DNA from: Hongsoonwoonella zoysiae
GTDB taxonomy: Bacteria > Pseudomonadota > Alphaproteobacteria > Rhizobiales > Stappiaceae
Assembly: GCF_013266695.1 (NCBI RefSeq)
Contig: NZ_JABRXF010000002.1
Location: 434,001-498,000, forward strand
Length of the DNA stretch: 64,000 bases
Direction: 5' to 3'
Numbering within the stretch: position 1 is the first letter of the stretch; every line of letters begins with the position of its first letter. A model generated the notes under the pieces. The model worked only from the letters and a program-made list of their open reading frames with translations, did no database searches and was not told the origin of the DNA. Below, in pieces: positions 42,058 to 52,584 of this stretch. The translations under genes and the position numbers were made by a program.

Positions 42058-42684
42058 ATGCTATCCCGACGGAGAGTTTTTCTTACCTTTGCAATTGTGT
42101 CTGCGGCCGCGATTCCGGTGCAGGCACAATCACCGGATATGTCCTTTTTTATTACAAGCGCCGGGCCGGGTGACGGCGCCAATCTCGGCGGCGTGGAAGG
42201 TGCGGACGCACATTGCCAGGCGCTTGCCGAAGCCGCTGGAACTGTCGACAAGACCTGGCGCGCCTACCTAAGTACATCATCCGTTAACGCGCGCGACCGC
42301 ATTGGCAGTGGCCCCTGGGCGAACGCCAAGGGCGAAGTTATCGCAAAGAGTCTGGAAGCGCTTCACTCCGACGCAAATACGATAAGCAAGGAAACCGGCC
42401 TCACAGAAAATGGGGAGATGGTGAACGGTCGCGGCGACAGCCCGAACCGGCACGATATCCTGACCGGGAGCAATCCAGATGGTACGGCGAATGAAAACAC
42501 TTGCGGCGACTGGACGTTGAACGGCGAAGGTAGCGCGATCGTGGGCCATCACGACCGGATGGGACTGCGCGACGACGCACCTTCCAAGTCCTGGAATTCT
42601 TCTCACCCTAGCAGAGGTTGTAGCCAGGAAGCGCTTCGCGGTACCGGCGGTGATGGCCTATTTTACTGCTTCGCCATAAACTGA
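42058..42684 (+). CDS. Secreted lectin-like protein (DUF1554-like)
   Basis: About 208 residues with a clear signal peptide (basic MLSRRR, hydrophobic core FLTFAIVSAAAIP, cleavage after VQA). The mature part has the pattern MSFFITSAGPGDGANLGG, GADAHCQALAEAAG, TWRAYLST, RDRIGSGPW, GRGDSPNRHDILTGSN, CGDWT and a C-terminal GLFYCF, with four cysteines that can form two disulfides; this resembles a periplasmic or secreted C-type-lectin-like family (DUF1554-type). Function unknown; carbohydrate or surface binding is only a guess. Start taken at ATG 42058 with GGAGG upstream; GTG at 42055 is equally in frame. Ends 34 bases before a bidirectional terminator. Confidence 0.8.
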   Translation: MLSRRRVFLTFAIVSAAAIPVQAQSPDMSFFITSAGPGDGANLGGVEGADAHCQALAEAAGTVDKTWRAYLSTSSVNARDRIGSGPWANAKGEVIAKSLEALHSDANTISKETGLTENGEMVNGRGDSPNRHDILTGSNPDGTANENTCGDWTLNGEGSAIVGHHDRMGLRDDAPSKSWNSSHPSRGCSQEALRGTGGDGLFYCFAIN

Positions 42685-42710
42685 AGGTTGTTGACACCAA
42701 GATTCGGAAC

Positions 42711-42742
42711 AAAAAAAAGCAAGGCCTGTTGGCCTTGCTTTT
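42711..42742. terminator. Bidirectional terminator
   Basis: AGCAAGGCC pairs perfectly with GGCCTTGCT around TGTT. On the plus strand it is followed by TTTT only; on the minus strand by eight T residues. It therefore serves the lectin-like gene but is stronger for a minus-strand RNA. Confidence 0.9.
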
Positions 42743-42870
42743 CAGAAGTTGCGCGTCTTCGACCTTTCATCACCGGAACTGGCTTACACCTGGTTTCCGG
42801 TGGGCAGCTACCGATAGTGGGCGCCGAAAGGTCTTTCCTCCCAAGACTCAGACCGCGATGTCTGTTATTC
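42711..42870 (-). ncRNA. Structured small RNA candidate, possibly alpha-r9 family
   Basis: Minus-strand RNA of roughly 150 nt ending in the strong U8 terminator. Two nested perfect helices lie within: GACCTTTC with GAAAGGTC (42761-42768/42826-42833) enclosing CACCGGAA with TTCCGGTG (42771-42778/42795-42802). No protein frame fits. Rhizobia carry the trans-encoded sRNA alpha-r9 (Smr9C) in, as I recall, the same DUF1467-proS interval, and it too ends in a poly-U terminator; the family name is from memory and position, not from a model search. The 5' end is not defined. The rest of the gap to proS (42870-43188) has no gene; it contains the palindromes CAAACCGGTTTG and TTTTGATCAAAA near 42999-43025. 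Confidence 0.6.
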
Positions 42871-43188
42871 GGTGCGAACTGCTTGATACAGCCCGAACCT
42901 TCTTATGGGGCGTGACGTTACTCCATCGAATTCCACTTGTCATCATTTTGTGCAGTGTCCGCCTAAATTTTTTGCTTTGCGTATAAAGTGAAACCTGCAA
43001 ACCGGTTTGACCTTTTGATCAAAAAAGCATGCAGACCTCACACATGCGGTTGTGGCACGGAGGAAAGCCCCTTTGTGGAGCCTTGACCAGCGGATGATGT
43101 AAGCGCGCGCGGGGCTTGTGTTTTTCAGGCGCATAAGGTTTGACTGCACGCGAATGAGTCCGTTGAAGCGCTAGCCGCGAGAACCCAG

Positions 43189-44517
43189 ATGCGCCTTTCC
43201 CGATACTTCCTCCCCATCCTCAAGGAAACTCCCAAGGAGGCGGAGATCGTTTCCCACCGCCTGATGCTGCGAGCAGGCATGATCCGGCAGGAATCGGCGG
43301 GAATCTATGCCTGGCTACCGCTTGGGTACCGAGTGCTTCGCAAGATAGAGCAGATCGTGCGCGAAGAGCAGAACCGTGCGGGCGCGGTTGAGCTTCTCAT
43401 GCCGACCATCCAGTCCGCCGATCTATGGCGCGAAAGCGGGAGGTACGATGCCTATGGCCGCGAGATGCTGCGCATTACCGACCGGCATGAGCGGGACATG
43501 CTTTTCGGCCCCACCAATGAGGAGATGATCACCGAGATCTTTCGGGCCAATGTCCGCTCCTATAAGGATCTTCCGCTCAACCTCTACCATATCCAGTGGA
43601 AGTTCCGTGACGAGGTGCGGCCGCGTTTCGGCATTATGCGTGGGCGGGAATTTCTGATGAAGGATGCCTATTCCTTCGATGTCGACAAGGAAAATGCGCG
43701 CCATGCCTACAACCGCATGTTCGTTGCCTATCTGAGGACATTCCACCGCATGGGGCTGAAAGCCATCCCCATGCGCGCGGAAACTGGCCCAATCGGCGGC
43801 GACATGAGCCACGAATTCATTATTCTGGCGTCGACCGGCGAAAGCGAAGTGTTCTGCCACAAGGACATTCTGGACCTGCCGATCCCGGGAGAGGATACCG
43901 ATTTCCAGGCGGATCTGACGCCGATCGTGGACGCGTGGACCGCGCCATATGCAGCTACGGACGAAATGCACGACCAGGCGGCCTTCAGCGCGATTCCAGA
44001 CGACCGGCGCGTGACCGCGCGAGGGATCGAGGTCGGTCACATCTTTTATTTCGGAACAAAATATTCCGAGCCCATGAGGGCGAATGTGACGCTTGCGGAC
44101 GGGACGGAGACGCCTGTCCACATGGGCTCCTACGGTGTCGGTGTCTCGAGGTTGCTCGCCGCACTCATTGAAGCACATCACGACGAGAACGGCATTATAT
44201 GGCCGACGTCGGTCGCGCCTTTCCACGTTGGTCTTGTAAACCTGAAGGCAGGCGATGCGGCGACGGATGCGGCCTGCGAACATCTCTACACCCAGTTGGA
44301 AAACGCGGGTGTCGAAGTGCTGTATGACGATGAAGACACGCGCGCAGGCGCGAAATTCGCGACGATGGACCTGATTGGCCTGCCATGGCAACTCGTCGTC
44401 GGGCCACGAGGGCTCAAGGATGGTATCGTTGAGCTTAAGAATCGCTCCAGCGGCGAACGCGTCTCGGTTTCGCCACAAGAAGCGGTCAATCGGCTGGTGG
44501 CGGATATCAAGGGATGA
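43189..44517 (+). CDS. proS: Prolyl-tRNA synthetase (short form)
   Basis: Class II synthetase that charges tRNA-Pro. 442 residues, the compact alphaproteobacterial form that lacks the ~180-residue editing insertion of E. coli ProRS. Signatures: [37 protein letters not shown] (core [14 protein letters not shown], motif 1), [20 protein letters not shown] (motif 2), the [12 protein letters not shown] motif 3, and the C-terminal anticodon-binding domain with [16 protein letters not shown]. Upstream of lolC by 38 bases, so the three genes proS-lolC-lolD may form a unit. Confidence 0.98.
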   Translation: MRLSRYFLPILKETPKEAEIVSHRLMLRAGMIRQESAGIYAWLPLGYRVLRKIEQIVREEQNRAGAVELLMPTIQSADLWRESGRYDAYGREMLRITDRHERDMLFGPTNEEMITEIFRANVRSYKDLPLNLYHIQWKFRDEVRPRFGIMRGREFLMKDAYSFDVDKENARHAYNRMFVAYLRTFHRMGLKAIPMRAETGPIGGDMSHEFIILASTGESEVFCHKDILDLPIPGEDTDFQADLTPIVDAWTAPYAATDEMHDQAAFSAIPDDRRVTARGIEVGHIFYFGTKYSEPMRANVTLADGTETPVHMGSYGVGVSRLLAALIEAHHDENGIIWPTSVAPFHVGLVNLKAGDAATDAACEHLYTQLENAGVEVLYDDEDTRAGAKFATMDLIGLPWQLVVGPRGLKDGIVELKNRSSGERVSVSPQEAVNRLVADIKG

Positions 44518-44555
44518 CGCCGCACGCATAACAGGCCCACGGGACCGAAATCGCG

Positions 44556-45842
44556 ATGACAGCAGAAACCGCCGGAGAGAGCCGCGAGGGAACGCACCCC
44601 TTCGCGAGATTCGAGTGGATGCTGGCCGGACGTTACCTGCGCTCGCGTCGGCGGGAAACATTCATCTCCATCATTGCCGGCTTCTCGTTCACAGGGATCA
44701 TGCTGGGCGTTGCGACACTCATCATCGTCATGGCCGTGATGAACGGATTTCGCGGTGAACTTCTGTCGAAGATCCTCGGCGTGAACGGCCATATGCTCGT
44801 CCAGCCGATCGATAGCGCACTCGACGACTATGATGCGGTCGCGGCGCGGATCGACAACATGGATGGTGTGCGCTTCGCAATGCCCTTCGTGGAGGGCCAG
44901 GCGCTCGTTTCCGGGCCGGTGGGTGCACTCGGCGGACTGGTGCGCGGCGTGCGCGAAGTGGACTTGCGAAGGGTACCTCTCGTCACCAAAACGATCCGTG
45001 CCGGAGCGTTTGATAATTTCGATACCAGCGGTGGCGTTGCCATCGGCACGCGAATGGCCCAACAACTGGGTGTGACCATCGGCGACCGGGTCACCATCGT
45101 TTCTCCGCGCGGCAATATTACCCCGCTCGGCACTACCCCGCGGGTGAAGGGATATCCGGTCGTCGCGATCTTCGAGATCGGCATGTCGGAATACGACAGT
45201 ACATTCGTCTTCATGCCTTTCGAGGAAGCACAGCTCTACTTCAATCAGGATGGCGCAGCGACGGGCATCGAGGTCTTCGTGCAAGACCCGGACAACGTCG
45301 GCCCCATGCGCCGGGTCGTGGAAGAAGGGGCGGGGCGACCGGCATTCGTCACGGACTGGCGGCAAAGGAACATGACGTTCTTCTCCGCGCTCGAAGTGGA
45401 GCGAAACGTCATGTTCCTGATTCTCACCCTTATCGTGCTTGTGGCAGCCTTGAATATCATTTCCGGCATGACAATGCTCGTGAAGGACAAGGGCCACGAC
45501 ATCGCGATATTGCGCACCATGGGGGCAACGCGGGGCGCGATCATGCGCGTTTTCGTGATTACCGGGGCCAGCATCGGCGTCGTTGGGACCATTGCCGGGT
45601 TCATTCTGGGCTTTATCGTCTGCCTAAACGTCGAGACGATCCGCCAAGGGATATCCTGGTTGACGAGAACGGAGATATTCTCTCCCGAACTTTACTTCTT
45701 GAGCCGGCTGCCGGCGGATATGGACACTGGGGAAACGATCACCGTGGTTGTCATGGCGCTCGTTCTTTCGCTTCTCGCAACGCTCTATCCGGCATGGCGC
45801 GCGGCCCGTCTCGACCCTGTGGAGGCGCTTAGATACGAATGA
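44556..45842 (+). CDS. lolC: Lipoprotein-releasing ABC transporter permease (LolC/E/F family)
   Basis: Inner-membrane subunit that extracts mature lipoproteins for transfer to LolA. 428 residues: first helix (about 38-60), a large periplasmic MacB-PCD-like domain (about 65-270), and three C-terminal helices. Signatures: [27 protein letters not shown] at the N-terminus (core [13 protein letters not shown]), [11 protein letters not shown], and [18 protein letters not shown] at the C-terminus. Alphaproteobacteria generally have one permease of this type working as a homodimer (called LolF in that setting), and only one is present here. Overlaps lolD by 4 bases (ATGA). Confidence 0.94.
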   Translation: MTAETAGESREGTHPFARFEWMLAGRYLRSRRRETFISIIAGFSFTGIMLGVATLIIVMAVMNGFRGELLSKILGVNGHMLVQPIDSALDDYDAVAARIDNMDGVRFAMPFVEGQALVSGPVGALGGLVRGVREVDLRRVPLVTKTIRAGAFDNFDTSGGVAIGTRMAQQLGVTIGDRVTIVSPRGNITPLGTTPRVKGYPVVAIFEIGMSEYDSTFVFMPFEEAQLYFNQDGAATGIEVFVQDPDNVGPMRRVVEEGAGRPAFVTDWRQRNMTFFSALEVERNVMFLILTLIVLVAALNIISGMTMLVKDKGHDIAILRTMGATRGAIMRVFVITGASIGVVGTIAGFILGFIVCLNVETIRQGISWLTRTEIFSPELYFLSRLPADMDTGETITVVVMALVLSLLATLYPAWRAARLDPVEALRYE

Positions 45843-46579
45843 GCGAGGAAGCGCACTATCAAATGGATGAGACGCCGCATCTTCGGCAGGCCGCAGCCGT
45901 ACATCCGCTGCATCTGTCCGGCATCACCCGAAGCTTCAAGGAAGGACATGGGCGGCTTCAGGTGCTGAAAGGCGCCGACCTTACGCTCCACCCCGGCCAG
46001 ATCGTGGCGCTTGTTGCGCCCTCCGGTGCGGGCAAGTCCACATTGCTACACATTGCCGGCCTGCTGGAACGGCCCGACAGTGGCGAGGTCTTCATCGGTG
46101 GTACGCCTTGTGGCAAGGCGAACGACGCGGAGCGCACCCGAATCCGCCGCAACGACATCGGCTTCGTCTACCAGTTCCACCACCTTCTGCCGGAATTCAC
46201 AGCGCTTGAAAACGTCGCCATGCCTCAACTCATTCGCGGGCTGAACCGAGACGAGGCGCTGGAACGCAGCAGTGAGTTGCTCGGCTATATGCGCCTGCAG
46301 GAAAGAATGGACCACAGGCCTGCCGAACTTTCCGGCGGCGAGCAGCAGCGGGTGGCGATCGCCAGGGCGGTCGCAAATGCTCCGAAGGTGCTGCTTGCCG
46401 ACGAACCCACCGGCAACCTCGATCCCAAGACGGCGACATATGTTTTCGAAGCACTGGTGGCACTGGTGCGGGCGTCCGGCTTGGCGGCGCTATTTGCGAC
46501 CCACAATATGGAACTCGCAGAACGCATGGATCGCTGTATCACCCTGCAGGAAGGGCGCGTTGTGGAATTTGAGGGTTGA
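45839..46579 (+). CDS. lolD: Lipoprotein-releasing ABC transporter ATPase
   Basis: ATPase partner of the upstream permease. 246 residues. Walker [10 protein letters not shown] at about 60-68 has Ala in place of the first Gly, as in other rhizobial LolD; Q-loop [17 protein letters not shown] is the LolD hallmark; ABC signature [14 protein letters not shown] and Walker [13 protein letters not shown] follow, then the H-loop FATHNMELA. Translationally coupled to the permease. Confidence 0.96.
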   Translation: MSEEAHYQMDETPHLRQAAAVHPLHLSGITRSFKEGHGRLQVLKGADLTLHPGQIVALVAPSGAGKSTLLHIAGLLERPDSGEVFIGGTPCGKANDAERTRIRRNDIGFVYQFHHLLPEFTALENVAMPQLIRGLNRDEALERSSELLGYMRLQERMDHRPAELSGGEQQRVAIARAVANAPKVLLADEPTGNLDPKTATYVFEALVALVRASGLAALFATHNMELAERMDRCITLQEGRVVEFEG

Positions 46580-46672
46580 CGTGCCAAGCCCAGCATTCCT
46601 GCACGTTTCGAAAATAGCAAAGAAGTTGTTTAACTAAAAGTTTACCAGTAAATATAAAAGAACAAATCAAGG

Positions 46673-46701
46673 TTGCAATAAGAACAAAAAGCGAACATTA
46701 T
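46673..46701 (+). promoter_or_regulatory. LexA-controlled promoter (SOS box GAAC-N7-GAAC)
   Basis: TTGCAA (46673-46678), 17 bases, CATTAT (46696-46701). The spacer contains GAAC-AAAAAGC-GAAC at 46682-46696, an exact match to the alphaproteobacterial LexA operator (GTTC-N7-GTTC on the other strand), and it ends on the first base of the -10 box, the ideal place for repression. About 38 bases separate the -10 box from the start of the small gene. A second weaker pair (TTGTTT-N17-TAAATA) lies about 45 bases upstream. Confidence 0.75.
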
Positions 46702-46738
46702 TTTGGTCGTGACGTGATCATGACGAAGGAGAGCCATC

Positions 46739-46849
46739 ATGACCGCCGATATCAAGGGATTTTTCCAAGACCTGGCCGCGTTCGGTTCGATCATTGCTTT
46801 CACTGCGACAATGGCCGTCTGGAGCGATGTATTGCTCTACGCCGGGTGA
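46739..46849 (+). CDS. 36-residue membrane peptide, predicted SOS-induced
   Basis: Begins MTADIKGFFQDLAAFG and ends SDVLLYAG, with a strong Shine-Dalgarno AAGGAGAG seven bases before the ATG. Residues about 13-33 form one hydrophobic helix (FGSIIAFTATMAVW) after a short amphipathic start, so a single-pass inner-membrane peptide is likely. The LexA box and promoter directly upstream point to DNA-damage induction. Caulobacter SidA, a 29-residue SOS-induced membrane inhibitor of cell division, is a precedent for this type; I cannot claim homology. The gene is too short for standard gene callers and lies between lolD and dnaE in an AT-rich gap. Confidence 0.7.
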   Translation: MTADIKGFFQDLAAFGSIIAFTATMAVWSDVLLYAG

Positions 46850-46967
46850 AGCCGGCGAATGTCCACATGGCTATCTGATTTCAGTGGGTGATGTGTCTTG
46901 GGCAGTCGACATGATACTTCCAAGGATGGACTCTGACAGTCTGAGACTCACCGATAAGGGACGGCAA

Positions 46968-49900
46968 ATGGCGGACGTCGGCTTTGTTCACCTGAGAACG
47001 CATTCGGCTTATTCGCTCCTGGAAGGTGCGTTGCCGCTCGGCAAGCTGATCGAACTTGCGAAATCCGATGAACAGCCGGCGCTCGCGGTAACAGATTCGG
47101 GAAACCTGTTCGGCGCACTGGAATTTTCCGAGAAGGCTTGGGGCGCCGGTATCCAGCCGATCGTCGGCTTGCAGATCCTCGTCGATTTTGACGATGGTGG
47201 GATAAGCGCACGCCGAGGGACGGAGTATTTGAGCGAACTGATCCTCCTTGCGCAAAGCCGCTCCGGCTATGAAAACCTGATGGACCTTGCCAGCCGGTCC
47301 TATCTCGATACCGATCCGACGAAACTTGCGCATGTGCCGATGAGCCGCGTGGCGGGGAAGGCCGAAGGCGTCATCGCGCTGACGGGTGGACTTAATGGGC
47401 CGCTGACCCAGACCTTGCTCGCAGGCGAACATGAAAAGGCGGCTTGCCGCCTTTCCACACTTCACGCTGCATTCGGCGACCGGCTCTATATCGAACTCCA
47501 GCGCCACGGGCTAGGCGCGGAGGCCCAGGCGGAACAGGGCCTGCTCGACCTCGCCTACAGCCGGAACATTCCGATCGTCGCAACGAACGACGCCTATTTT
47601 CCGAAGGCGGAGGATTTCGAGGCGCATGATGCGCTGATCTGCATTGCCGAGGGGAGGGTCGTTGCGGAGGACGATCGGCGAAGGCTTACGCCCGAGCACT
47701 ACTTCAAGACGCGTGCGGAGATGATCGAACTTTTTGCCGATCTGCCGGAAGCCGTCCAAAATACGGTGGAGATCGCAAGGCGATGCCATTTCCGCCCGCT
47801 TAAGCACAGCCCGATTCTGCCGCGGTTTACGGGCGCGGGTGCCGACCCGGAGGAAGCGCTGAATGCGGAGGCCGCGGAGCTTCGACGGCAGGCGCAGGAA
47901 GGACTGAAGGAACGCCTTGCGGCACACGGTCTTGCACCGGGTATGGAAGAAAAGGATTACTGGGAGCGGCTCGACTACGAACTCGGCATCATCGAGCGGA
48001 TGAAGTTTCCTGGTTATTTCCTGATCGTTGCGGACTTCATTAAATGGGCGAAGCTGCGTGACATACCCGTCGGACCCGGGCGTGGATCGGGCGCGGGCTC
48101 ACTCGTGGCATGGTCGCTCACGATCACGGATCTCGATCCTATGCGGTTTGCGCTCCTCTTCGAGCGTTTTCTCAACCCGGAGCGCGTATCGATGCCTGAC
48201 TTCGATATCGATTTCTGCCAGAACCGCCGCGAGGAGGTGATCCGCTACGTCCAGGAGAAATACGGCCGCGAACAGGTGGCGCAGATCATCACCTTCGGCA
48301 CGCTGCAGGCGCGCGCCGTGCTTCGCGACGTCGGCCGTGTGCTGCAGATGCCCTATGGCCAGGTCGACCGGCTGTCGAAACTCGTTCCCGCGGCGCCCGG
48401 CAAACAGGTGACGCTGGCGCAGGCAATACAGGATGAAGCGCGCCTGCAGGAGGCCCAGCAGAACGAGGAGGGTGTCGACAAGCTGCTCGACGTCGCCCAG
48501 AAGCTGGAAGGTCTGTATCGCCACGCTTCCACGCATGCCGCTGGTGTCGTGATCGGAGACCGGCCTCTCGAAAAGCTGGTGCCCCTTTACCGCGACCCGC
48601 GCTCCGACATGCCTGTCGCCCAGTTCAATATGAAGTGGGTGGAGCAGGCGGGCCTCGTCAAGTTCGACTTCCTGGGCCTCAAGACCCTTACGGTCATTGA
48701 CACAGCGGTGAAGCTCATCAAGCGAAAAGGCATCGACATCGACATGGCGGCTCTGCCGATCGATGACGAAAAGACCTACAAGCTGCTGGCGGCGGGTGAA
48801 ACGGTCGGTGTGTTCCAGCTTGAAAGCCAAGGCATGCGCCGGGCTATCGCCGGCATGAAGCCGGATCGGTTCGAGGATATCATCGCGCTGGTGGCTCTCT
48901 ATCGCCCGGGGCCGATGGACAACATTCCCGTCTATAACGCGGTCAAGCACGGCGAGCAGGAGCCGGGCTACCTGCATCCACTGCTCGAGCCGATCCTGAA
49001 AGAGACGAACGGCATCATCGTCTATCAGGAGCAGGTGATGCAGATCGCGCAGGTTCTTTCGGGCTATTCGCTCGGTGAAGCCGACCTGCTGCGCCGTGCC
49101 ATGGGCAAGAAGATCGCCTCCGAGATGGAGATCCAGCGCGCCCGCTTCACCGACGGCGCGGTAGAGCGAGGCATCGACAAGGAGCAGGCCGGGACGATCT
49201 TCGACCTCGTTGCAAAATTCGCCAACTACGGCTTCAACAAGTCGCACGCCGCAGCTTATGCGCTCGTTTCCTACCAGACGGCATGGCTGAAAGCGAATTA
49301 CCCGGTCGAATTCATGGCGGCCTCCATGACGCTCGACCTGGGCAACACCGACAAGCTGAGTGACTTCTGCCAGGAAGCGCGGCGGATGCACATCGAAGTT
49401 CTTCCGCCATCCATCAACCGCTCGGACGTTCATTTCGAGGTGGAGGATGGAAAGGTGCGCTACGCGCTCGGCGCGATCAAGGGGGTCGGCGAGCAGGTCG
49501 TGGAGCATATCGTTTCGGTGCGGCGTGAGGGGCCTTTCAGGTCGATCAGCGATTTTGCCCGGCGGATCGGCGCACGCAATCTGAACAAGCGCACGCTTGA
49601 AAGTCTCGTCGCAGCCGGAGCGTTTGACGATCTGGAACGCAACCGCGCCCGCGTCTTCGAAGGCCTCGATCGGATCGTCGGCGTGGCGCAGTTGACGGAA
49701 GAAGAGAGCTTATCCGGTCAAGGCAACATGTTCGGGGTATCCGAGGAAGAAGAGGCGGTACACCTGCCCGACGTTTCGCCATGGATGCCGGACGATCAAC
49801 TCCAGCGCGAGCATGCAGCGATCGGCTTTTATCTGTCTGCCCATCCGCTCGACGAATACCTGATGCTGCTGAAACGAATGCGTGTTCAGATGTGGGCTGA

Positions 49901-50408
49901 GTTCGAGCAGGCGGTTAAGGCGGGCGCTTCCGCCGGAAAGCTTGCCGGAACGGTGATCTCCAAGCAGGAGAGAAAGACGCGAACCGGCAACCGCATGGGG
50001 ATCGTGCGCCTGTCCGACCCTACAGGCCAATATGAAGCGCTGCTATTTTCCGAAACGCTTTATCAGTACCGGGACCAGATCGAGCCGGGCCAGTCCGTCG
50101 TGCTGGTTGTGGGTGCGGACATGCGCGATGAGGAAGTGAGCCTTCGCGTCCAGTCCATCGATACGCTGGAGGCGGCGGCATCGCGCGTTCAAAAAAGCCT
50201 GACGGTCTTCGTGCGTGAAGGGGTTTCCGCTACAAGCCTCTCGAGACACCTGAAAGACCGTGGTGACGGGGACGTGAACGTTGTGGTTCTTCTCGATCAG
50301 GGACAACGCGAGATCGAGGTGAAGCTTCCCGATCGCTACCGCCTGTCGCCACAGATTGCGGGTGCGGTGAAGGCGATTCCTGGCGTCGTCGACGTTCAAA
50401 TGGCCTGA
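46968..50408 (+). CDS. dnaE: DNA polymerase III subunit alpha
   Basis: Replicative polymerase, 1146 residues from the ATG at 46968 ([20 protein letters not shown]), the usual DnaE1 beginning. The PHP domain starts with [17 protein letters not shown], the family-C polymerase core contains [14 protein letters not shown] and the catalytic PDFDIDFC, then [24 protein letters not shown] (core [14 protein letters not shown]), a helix-hairpin-helix ([13 protein letters not shown] type, [10 protein letters not shown] here) and the C-terminal OB fold ([21 protein letters not shown]). Upstream in-frame ATGs reach back into the 36-residue gene and are rejected. Whether it shares the SOS promoter is unclear. 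Confidence 0.97.
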   Translation: MADVGFVHLRTHSAYSLLEGALPLGKLIELAKSDEQPALAVTDSGNLFGALEFSEKAWGAGIQPIVGLQILVDFDDGGISARRGTEYLSELILLAQSRSGYENLMDLASRSYLDTDPTKLAHVPMSRVAGKAEGVIALTGGLNGPLTQTLLAGEHEKAACRLSTLHAAFGDRLYIELQRHGLGAEAQAEQGLLDLAYSRNIPIVATNDAYFPKAEDFEAHDALICIAEGRVVAEDDRRRLTPEHYFKTRAEMIELFADLPEAVQNTVEIARRCHFRPLKHSPILPRFTGAGADPEEALNAEAAELRRQAQEGLKERLAAHGLAPGMEEKDYWERLDYELGIIERMKFPGYFLIVADFIKWAKLRDIPVGPGRGSGAGSLVAWSLTITDLDPMRFALLFERFLNPERVSMPDFDIDFCQNRREEVIRYVQEKYGREQVAQIITFGTLQARAVLRDVGRVLQMPYGQVDRLSKLVPAAPGKQVTLAQAIQDEARLQEAQQNEEGVDKLLDVAQKLEGLYRHASTHAAGVVIGDRPLEKLVPLYRDPRSDMPVAQFNMKWVEQAGLVKFDFLGLKTLTVIDTAVKLIKRKGIDIDMAALPIDDEKTYKLLAAGETVGVFQLESQGMRRAIAGMKPDRFEDIIALVALYRPGPMDNIPVYNAVKHGEQEPGYLHPLLEPILKETNGIIVYQEQVMQIAQVLSGYSLGEADLLRRAMGKKIASEMEIQRARFTDGAVERGIDKEQAGTIFDLVAKFANYGFNKSHAAAYALVSYQTAWLKANYPVEFMAASMTLDLGNTDKLSDFCQEARRMHIEVLPPSINRSDVHFEVEDGKVRYALGAIKGVGEQVVEHIVSVRREGPFRSISDFARRIGARNLNKRTLESLVAAGAFDDLERNRARVFEGLDRIVGVAQLTEEESLSGQGNMFGVSEEEEAVHLPDVSPWMPDDQLQREHAAIGFYLSAHPLDEYLMLLKRMRVQMWAEFEQAVKAGASAGKLAGTVISKQERKTRTGNRMGIVRLSDPTGQYEALLFSETLYQYRDQIEPGQSVVLVVGADMRDEEVSLRVQSIDTLEAAASRVQKSLTVFVREGVSATSLSRHLKDRGDGDVNVVVLLDQGQREIEVKLPDRYRLSPQIAGAVKAIPGVVDVQMA

Positions 50409-50488
50409 ACTGCCCCAAGTGGAAGGTGCTGGATGGCGTTTGCGGGCAGATTTCGGCGAAAAGCGGCGCTCGGACTGTCTTTGCGGGC

Positions 50489-50517
50489 TTGAATTGCGCC
50501 TGTGTGCTGCTTATAAG
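50489..50517 (+). promoter_or_regulatory. Promoter of rpsB
   Basis: TTGAAT (50489-50494), exactly 17 bases, TATAAG (50512-50517). It gives a leader of about 115 nt before the rpsB ATG, enough for autoregulation by S2, although no known leader structure was identified. Confidence 0.6.
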
Positions 50518-50637
50518 GCCCAGATCCCACACGCAGGGTTCGGTAATCGCATCACATGCGAAGTCCATCCGGTGATCGTACGGCCCGGTCGTACAGCCCT
50601 GCGGAGGTCTAACCGGAAAAACAGGAGTAGCAAGGCC

Positions 50638-51471
50638 ATGGCCCTGCCCGATTTCACTATGCGCCAGCTTCTGGAAGCTGGTGTGCACTTCGGCCACCAG
50701 AAGCACCGCTGGAACCCGAAAATGGGTTCCTACATCTTTGGTGTGCGTAACAACATCCACATTATCGACCTTGCCCAGACGGTGCCTTTGCTGCACCAGG
50801 CGCTTAAGGCGGTGTCCGACACCGTGGCCGGAGGCGGCCGCGTTCTGGTCGTCGGCACGAAGCGCCAGGCGCAGGAAGCTGTTGCCGACTCCGCGCGCCG
50901 TTCCGCGCAGTATTTCGTCAACGCCCGCTGGCTTGGCGGCATGTTGACGAACTGGAAAACGATTTCCAACTCGATCCAGCGCCTGCGTAAGCTTGAGGAG
51001 ACGCTTTCAAACGAAGGTGTCGGCCTTACCAAGAAAGAGCGTCTGTTCATGGACCGCGAGCGCGAAAAGCTCGAGCGGAACCTTGGCGGTATCAAGGATA
51101 TGGGCGGGTTGCCCGACCTGATCTTTGTCATCGACACGAACCGCGAAGCGATCGCCATTCAGGAAGCCCGTCGGCTTGGCATTCCCGTTGCCGCCGTGGT
51201 TGATTCCAATTGCGACCCCGATGGTATCGATTTCCCGATCCCCGGCAATGATGACGCCGGCCGCGCGATCACGCTCTACTGCGATCTCGTCGCCCGTGCC
51301 GCGATTGACGGTATTTCGCGCGCCCAGGGCAATATGGGTGTGGATGTCGGCGCTTCCGAAGAAGCTCCGATCGAGCCGGCCGTGGAGACAGAGGCCGAAG
51401 CGGTGAGCGAAGATGCCGCACCGGCAGCTGAAGAAGCCGCGCCCGCTGCGGACGAAACCGCGGCACAGTAA
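50638..51471 (+). CDS. rpsB: 30S ribosomal protein S2
   Basis: 277 residues from the ATG at 50638 ([20 protein letters not shown]), preceded by ACAGGAG. Signatures [20 protein letters not shown] (core [13 protein letters not shown]) and the [25 protein letters not shown] segment are typical. The last 35 residues are an Ala/Glu/Pro-rich acidic tail ([16 protein letters not shown] onward) that is longer than in E. coli and common in rhizobia. Starts the conserved rpsB-tsf-pyrH-frr order. Confidence 0.98.
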   Translation: MALPDFTMRQLLEAGVHFGHQKHRWNPKMGSYIFGVRNNIHIIDLAQTVPLLHQALKAVSDTVAGGGRVLVVGTKRQAQEAVADSARRSAQYFVNARWLGGMLTNWKTISNSIQRLRKLEETLSNEGVGLTKKERLFMDREREKLERNLGGIKDMGGLPDLIFVIDTNREAIAIQEARRLGIPVAAVVDSNCDPDGIDFPIPGNDDAGRAITLYCDLVARAAIDGISRAQGNMGVDVGASEEAPIEPAVETEAEAVSEDAAPAAEEAAPAADETAAQ

Positions 51472-51480
51472 TTTCGCGAT

Positions 51481-51516
51481 AGGAGCCGGTTTGGGCGCAG
51501 GCCCGTGCCGGCTCCT
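51481..51516 (+). other. Hairpin between rpsB and tsf
   Basis: AGGAGCCGG pairs perfectly with CCGGCTCCT, with a further inner helix (GGGC/GCCC). No T run follows, so it is more likely a processing or attenuation element than a full terminator; tsf continues in the same direction. Confidence 0.45.
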
Positions 51517-51624
51517 GCAAGCGCGCGTCCGCCGGCATACACTTGCGCGGGCGCTGTCACATTACCCGGGACAGTCATGGGCTATGCCCTGACTCGAACC
51601 CTATTCTCATCCACGAGGCGATTG

Positions 51625-52548
51625 ATGAGCATTACCGCAGCGATGGTGAAAGAACTCCGCGAGACGACTGGCGCGGGGATGATGGATTGCAAGACGGCTC
51701 TGAAAGAGACCGACGGCGACATGGAAGCGGCCATTGACTGGCTGCGCGCCAAGGGCCTTTCCAAGGCCGCGAAAAAGGCGGGCCGCGTGGCGGCTGAAGG
51801 TCTCGTCGGCATTTCTTCGGCCGATGGCAAGGCAGCGGTTATCGAGTTGAATTCCGAGACCGACTTCGTTGCGCGCAACGAAAACTTCCAGAAGCTTGTC
51901 AAGGGCGTTGCGGATGCAGCGCTTGAGGCGGAAGGAAACATCGAAAAGCTGAATGCGGCTTCGTTTCCGGGCTCATCCAAGTCCGTTGAAGACGAAATCA
52001 AGGACGCAGTCGCGACCATCGGCGAGAACATGACGTTGCGCCGTGTGGCTAGCCTTTCCGTATCTGAAGGCGTGGTGGCCTCTTACGTGCATTCTGCCGT
52101 TGTTGAAAACCTCGGTAAGATTGGCGTACTTGTCGCCATCGAATCCTCCGGGGACAAGGCAAAGCTGAACGATTTCGGCCGCAAGGTGGCAATGCATGTT
52201 GCGGCAACCAATCCGCTGGCGCTAACTGTCGACCAGCTAGACAGTGATGTGGTCGAACGTGAGCGTGCTGTCTTCAGCGAGCAGGCGCGCGAATCCGGCA
52301 AGCCGGAGAACATCATCGAAAAGATGGTGGAAGGTCGCATGCGCAAGTTCTACGAGGAGGTAACGCTTCTCAAGCAGGCTTTCGTGATCGATCCGGACAA
52401 CACGGTAGAGAAGGCCGCTGAGGCACTCGGCGCCGAGCTTGGAACGCCTGTGAAAATCGCAGCGTTTGTCCGTTTCGCCCTCGGCGAAGGCATAGAAAAA
52501 GAAGAAGCCGATTTCGCCGCGGAGGTTGCCGCGGCGGCCGGCAACTGA
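51625..52548 (+). CDS. tsf: Translation elongation factor Ts
   Basis: Nucleotide exchange factor of EF-Tu. 307 residues from the ATG at 51625 ([21 protein letters not shown]), GAGG upstream; the frame is open further 5' without EF-Ts similarity. The ubiquitin-associated-like N-terminus, the TDFVARN motif at residues 80-86, and the core repeats are all present. Followed by a strong terminator, so rpsB-tsf form a closed unit. Confidence 0.98.
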   Translation: MSITAAMVKELRETTGAGMMDCKTALKETDGDMEAAIDWLRAKGLSKAAKKAGRVAAEGLVGISSADGKAAVIELNSETDFVARNENFQKLVKGVADAALEAEGNIEKLNAASFPGSSKSVEDEIKDAVATIGENMTLRRVASLSVSEGVVASYVHSAVVENLGKIGVLVAIESSGDKAKLNDFGRKVAMHVAATNPLALTVDQLDSDVVERERAVFSEQARESGKPENIIEKMVEGRMRKFYEEVTLLKQAFVIDPDNTVEKAAEALGAELGTPVKIAAFVRFALGEGIEKEEADFAAEVAAAAGN

Positions 52549-52555
52549 GCCAAGA

Positions 52556-52584
52556 AAGCGCCGGTTGATCCGGCGCTTTTTTTT
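52556..52584 (+). terminator. Intrinsic terminator after tsf
   Basis: AAGCGCCGG pairs perfectly with CCGGCGCTT around TTGAT, followed by a run of T residues. Confidence 0.95.

Noticed and set aside
42711-42870. 6S RNA, RNase P RNA, tmRNA or SRP RNA at the proS upstream locus
   Set aside because: None of the conserved sequences of those RNAs could be found; only the alpha-r9 suggestion fits the location.
46794-46967. Longer N-terminus for dnaE starting at 46794
   Set aside because: It would overlap the 36-residue gene, has no DnaE similarity, and the ATG at 46968 gives the standard DnaE start.
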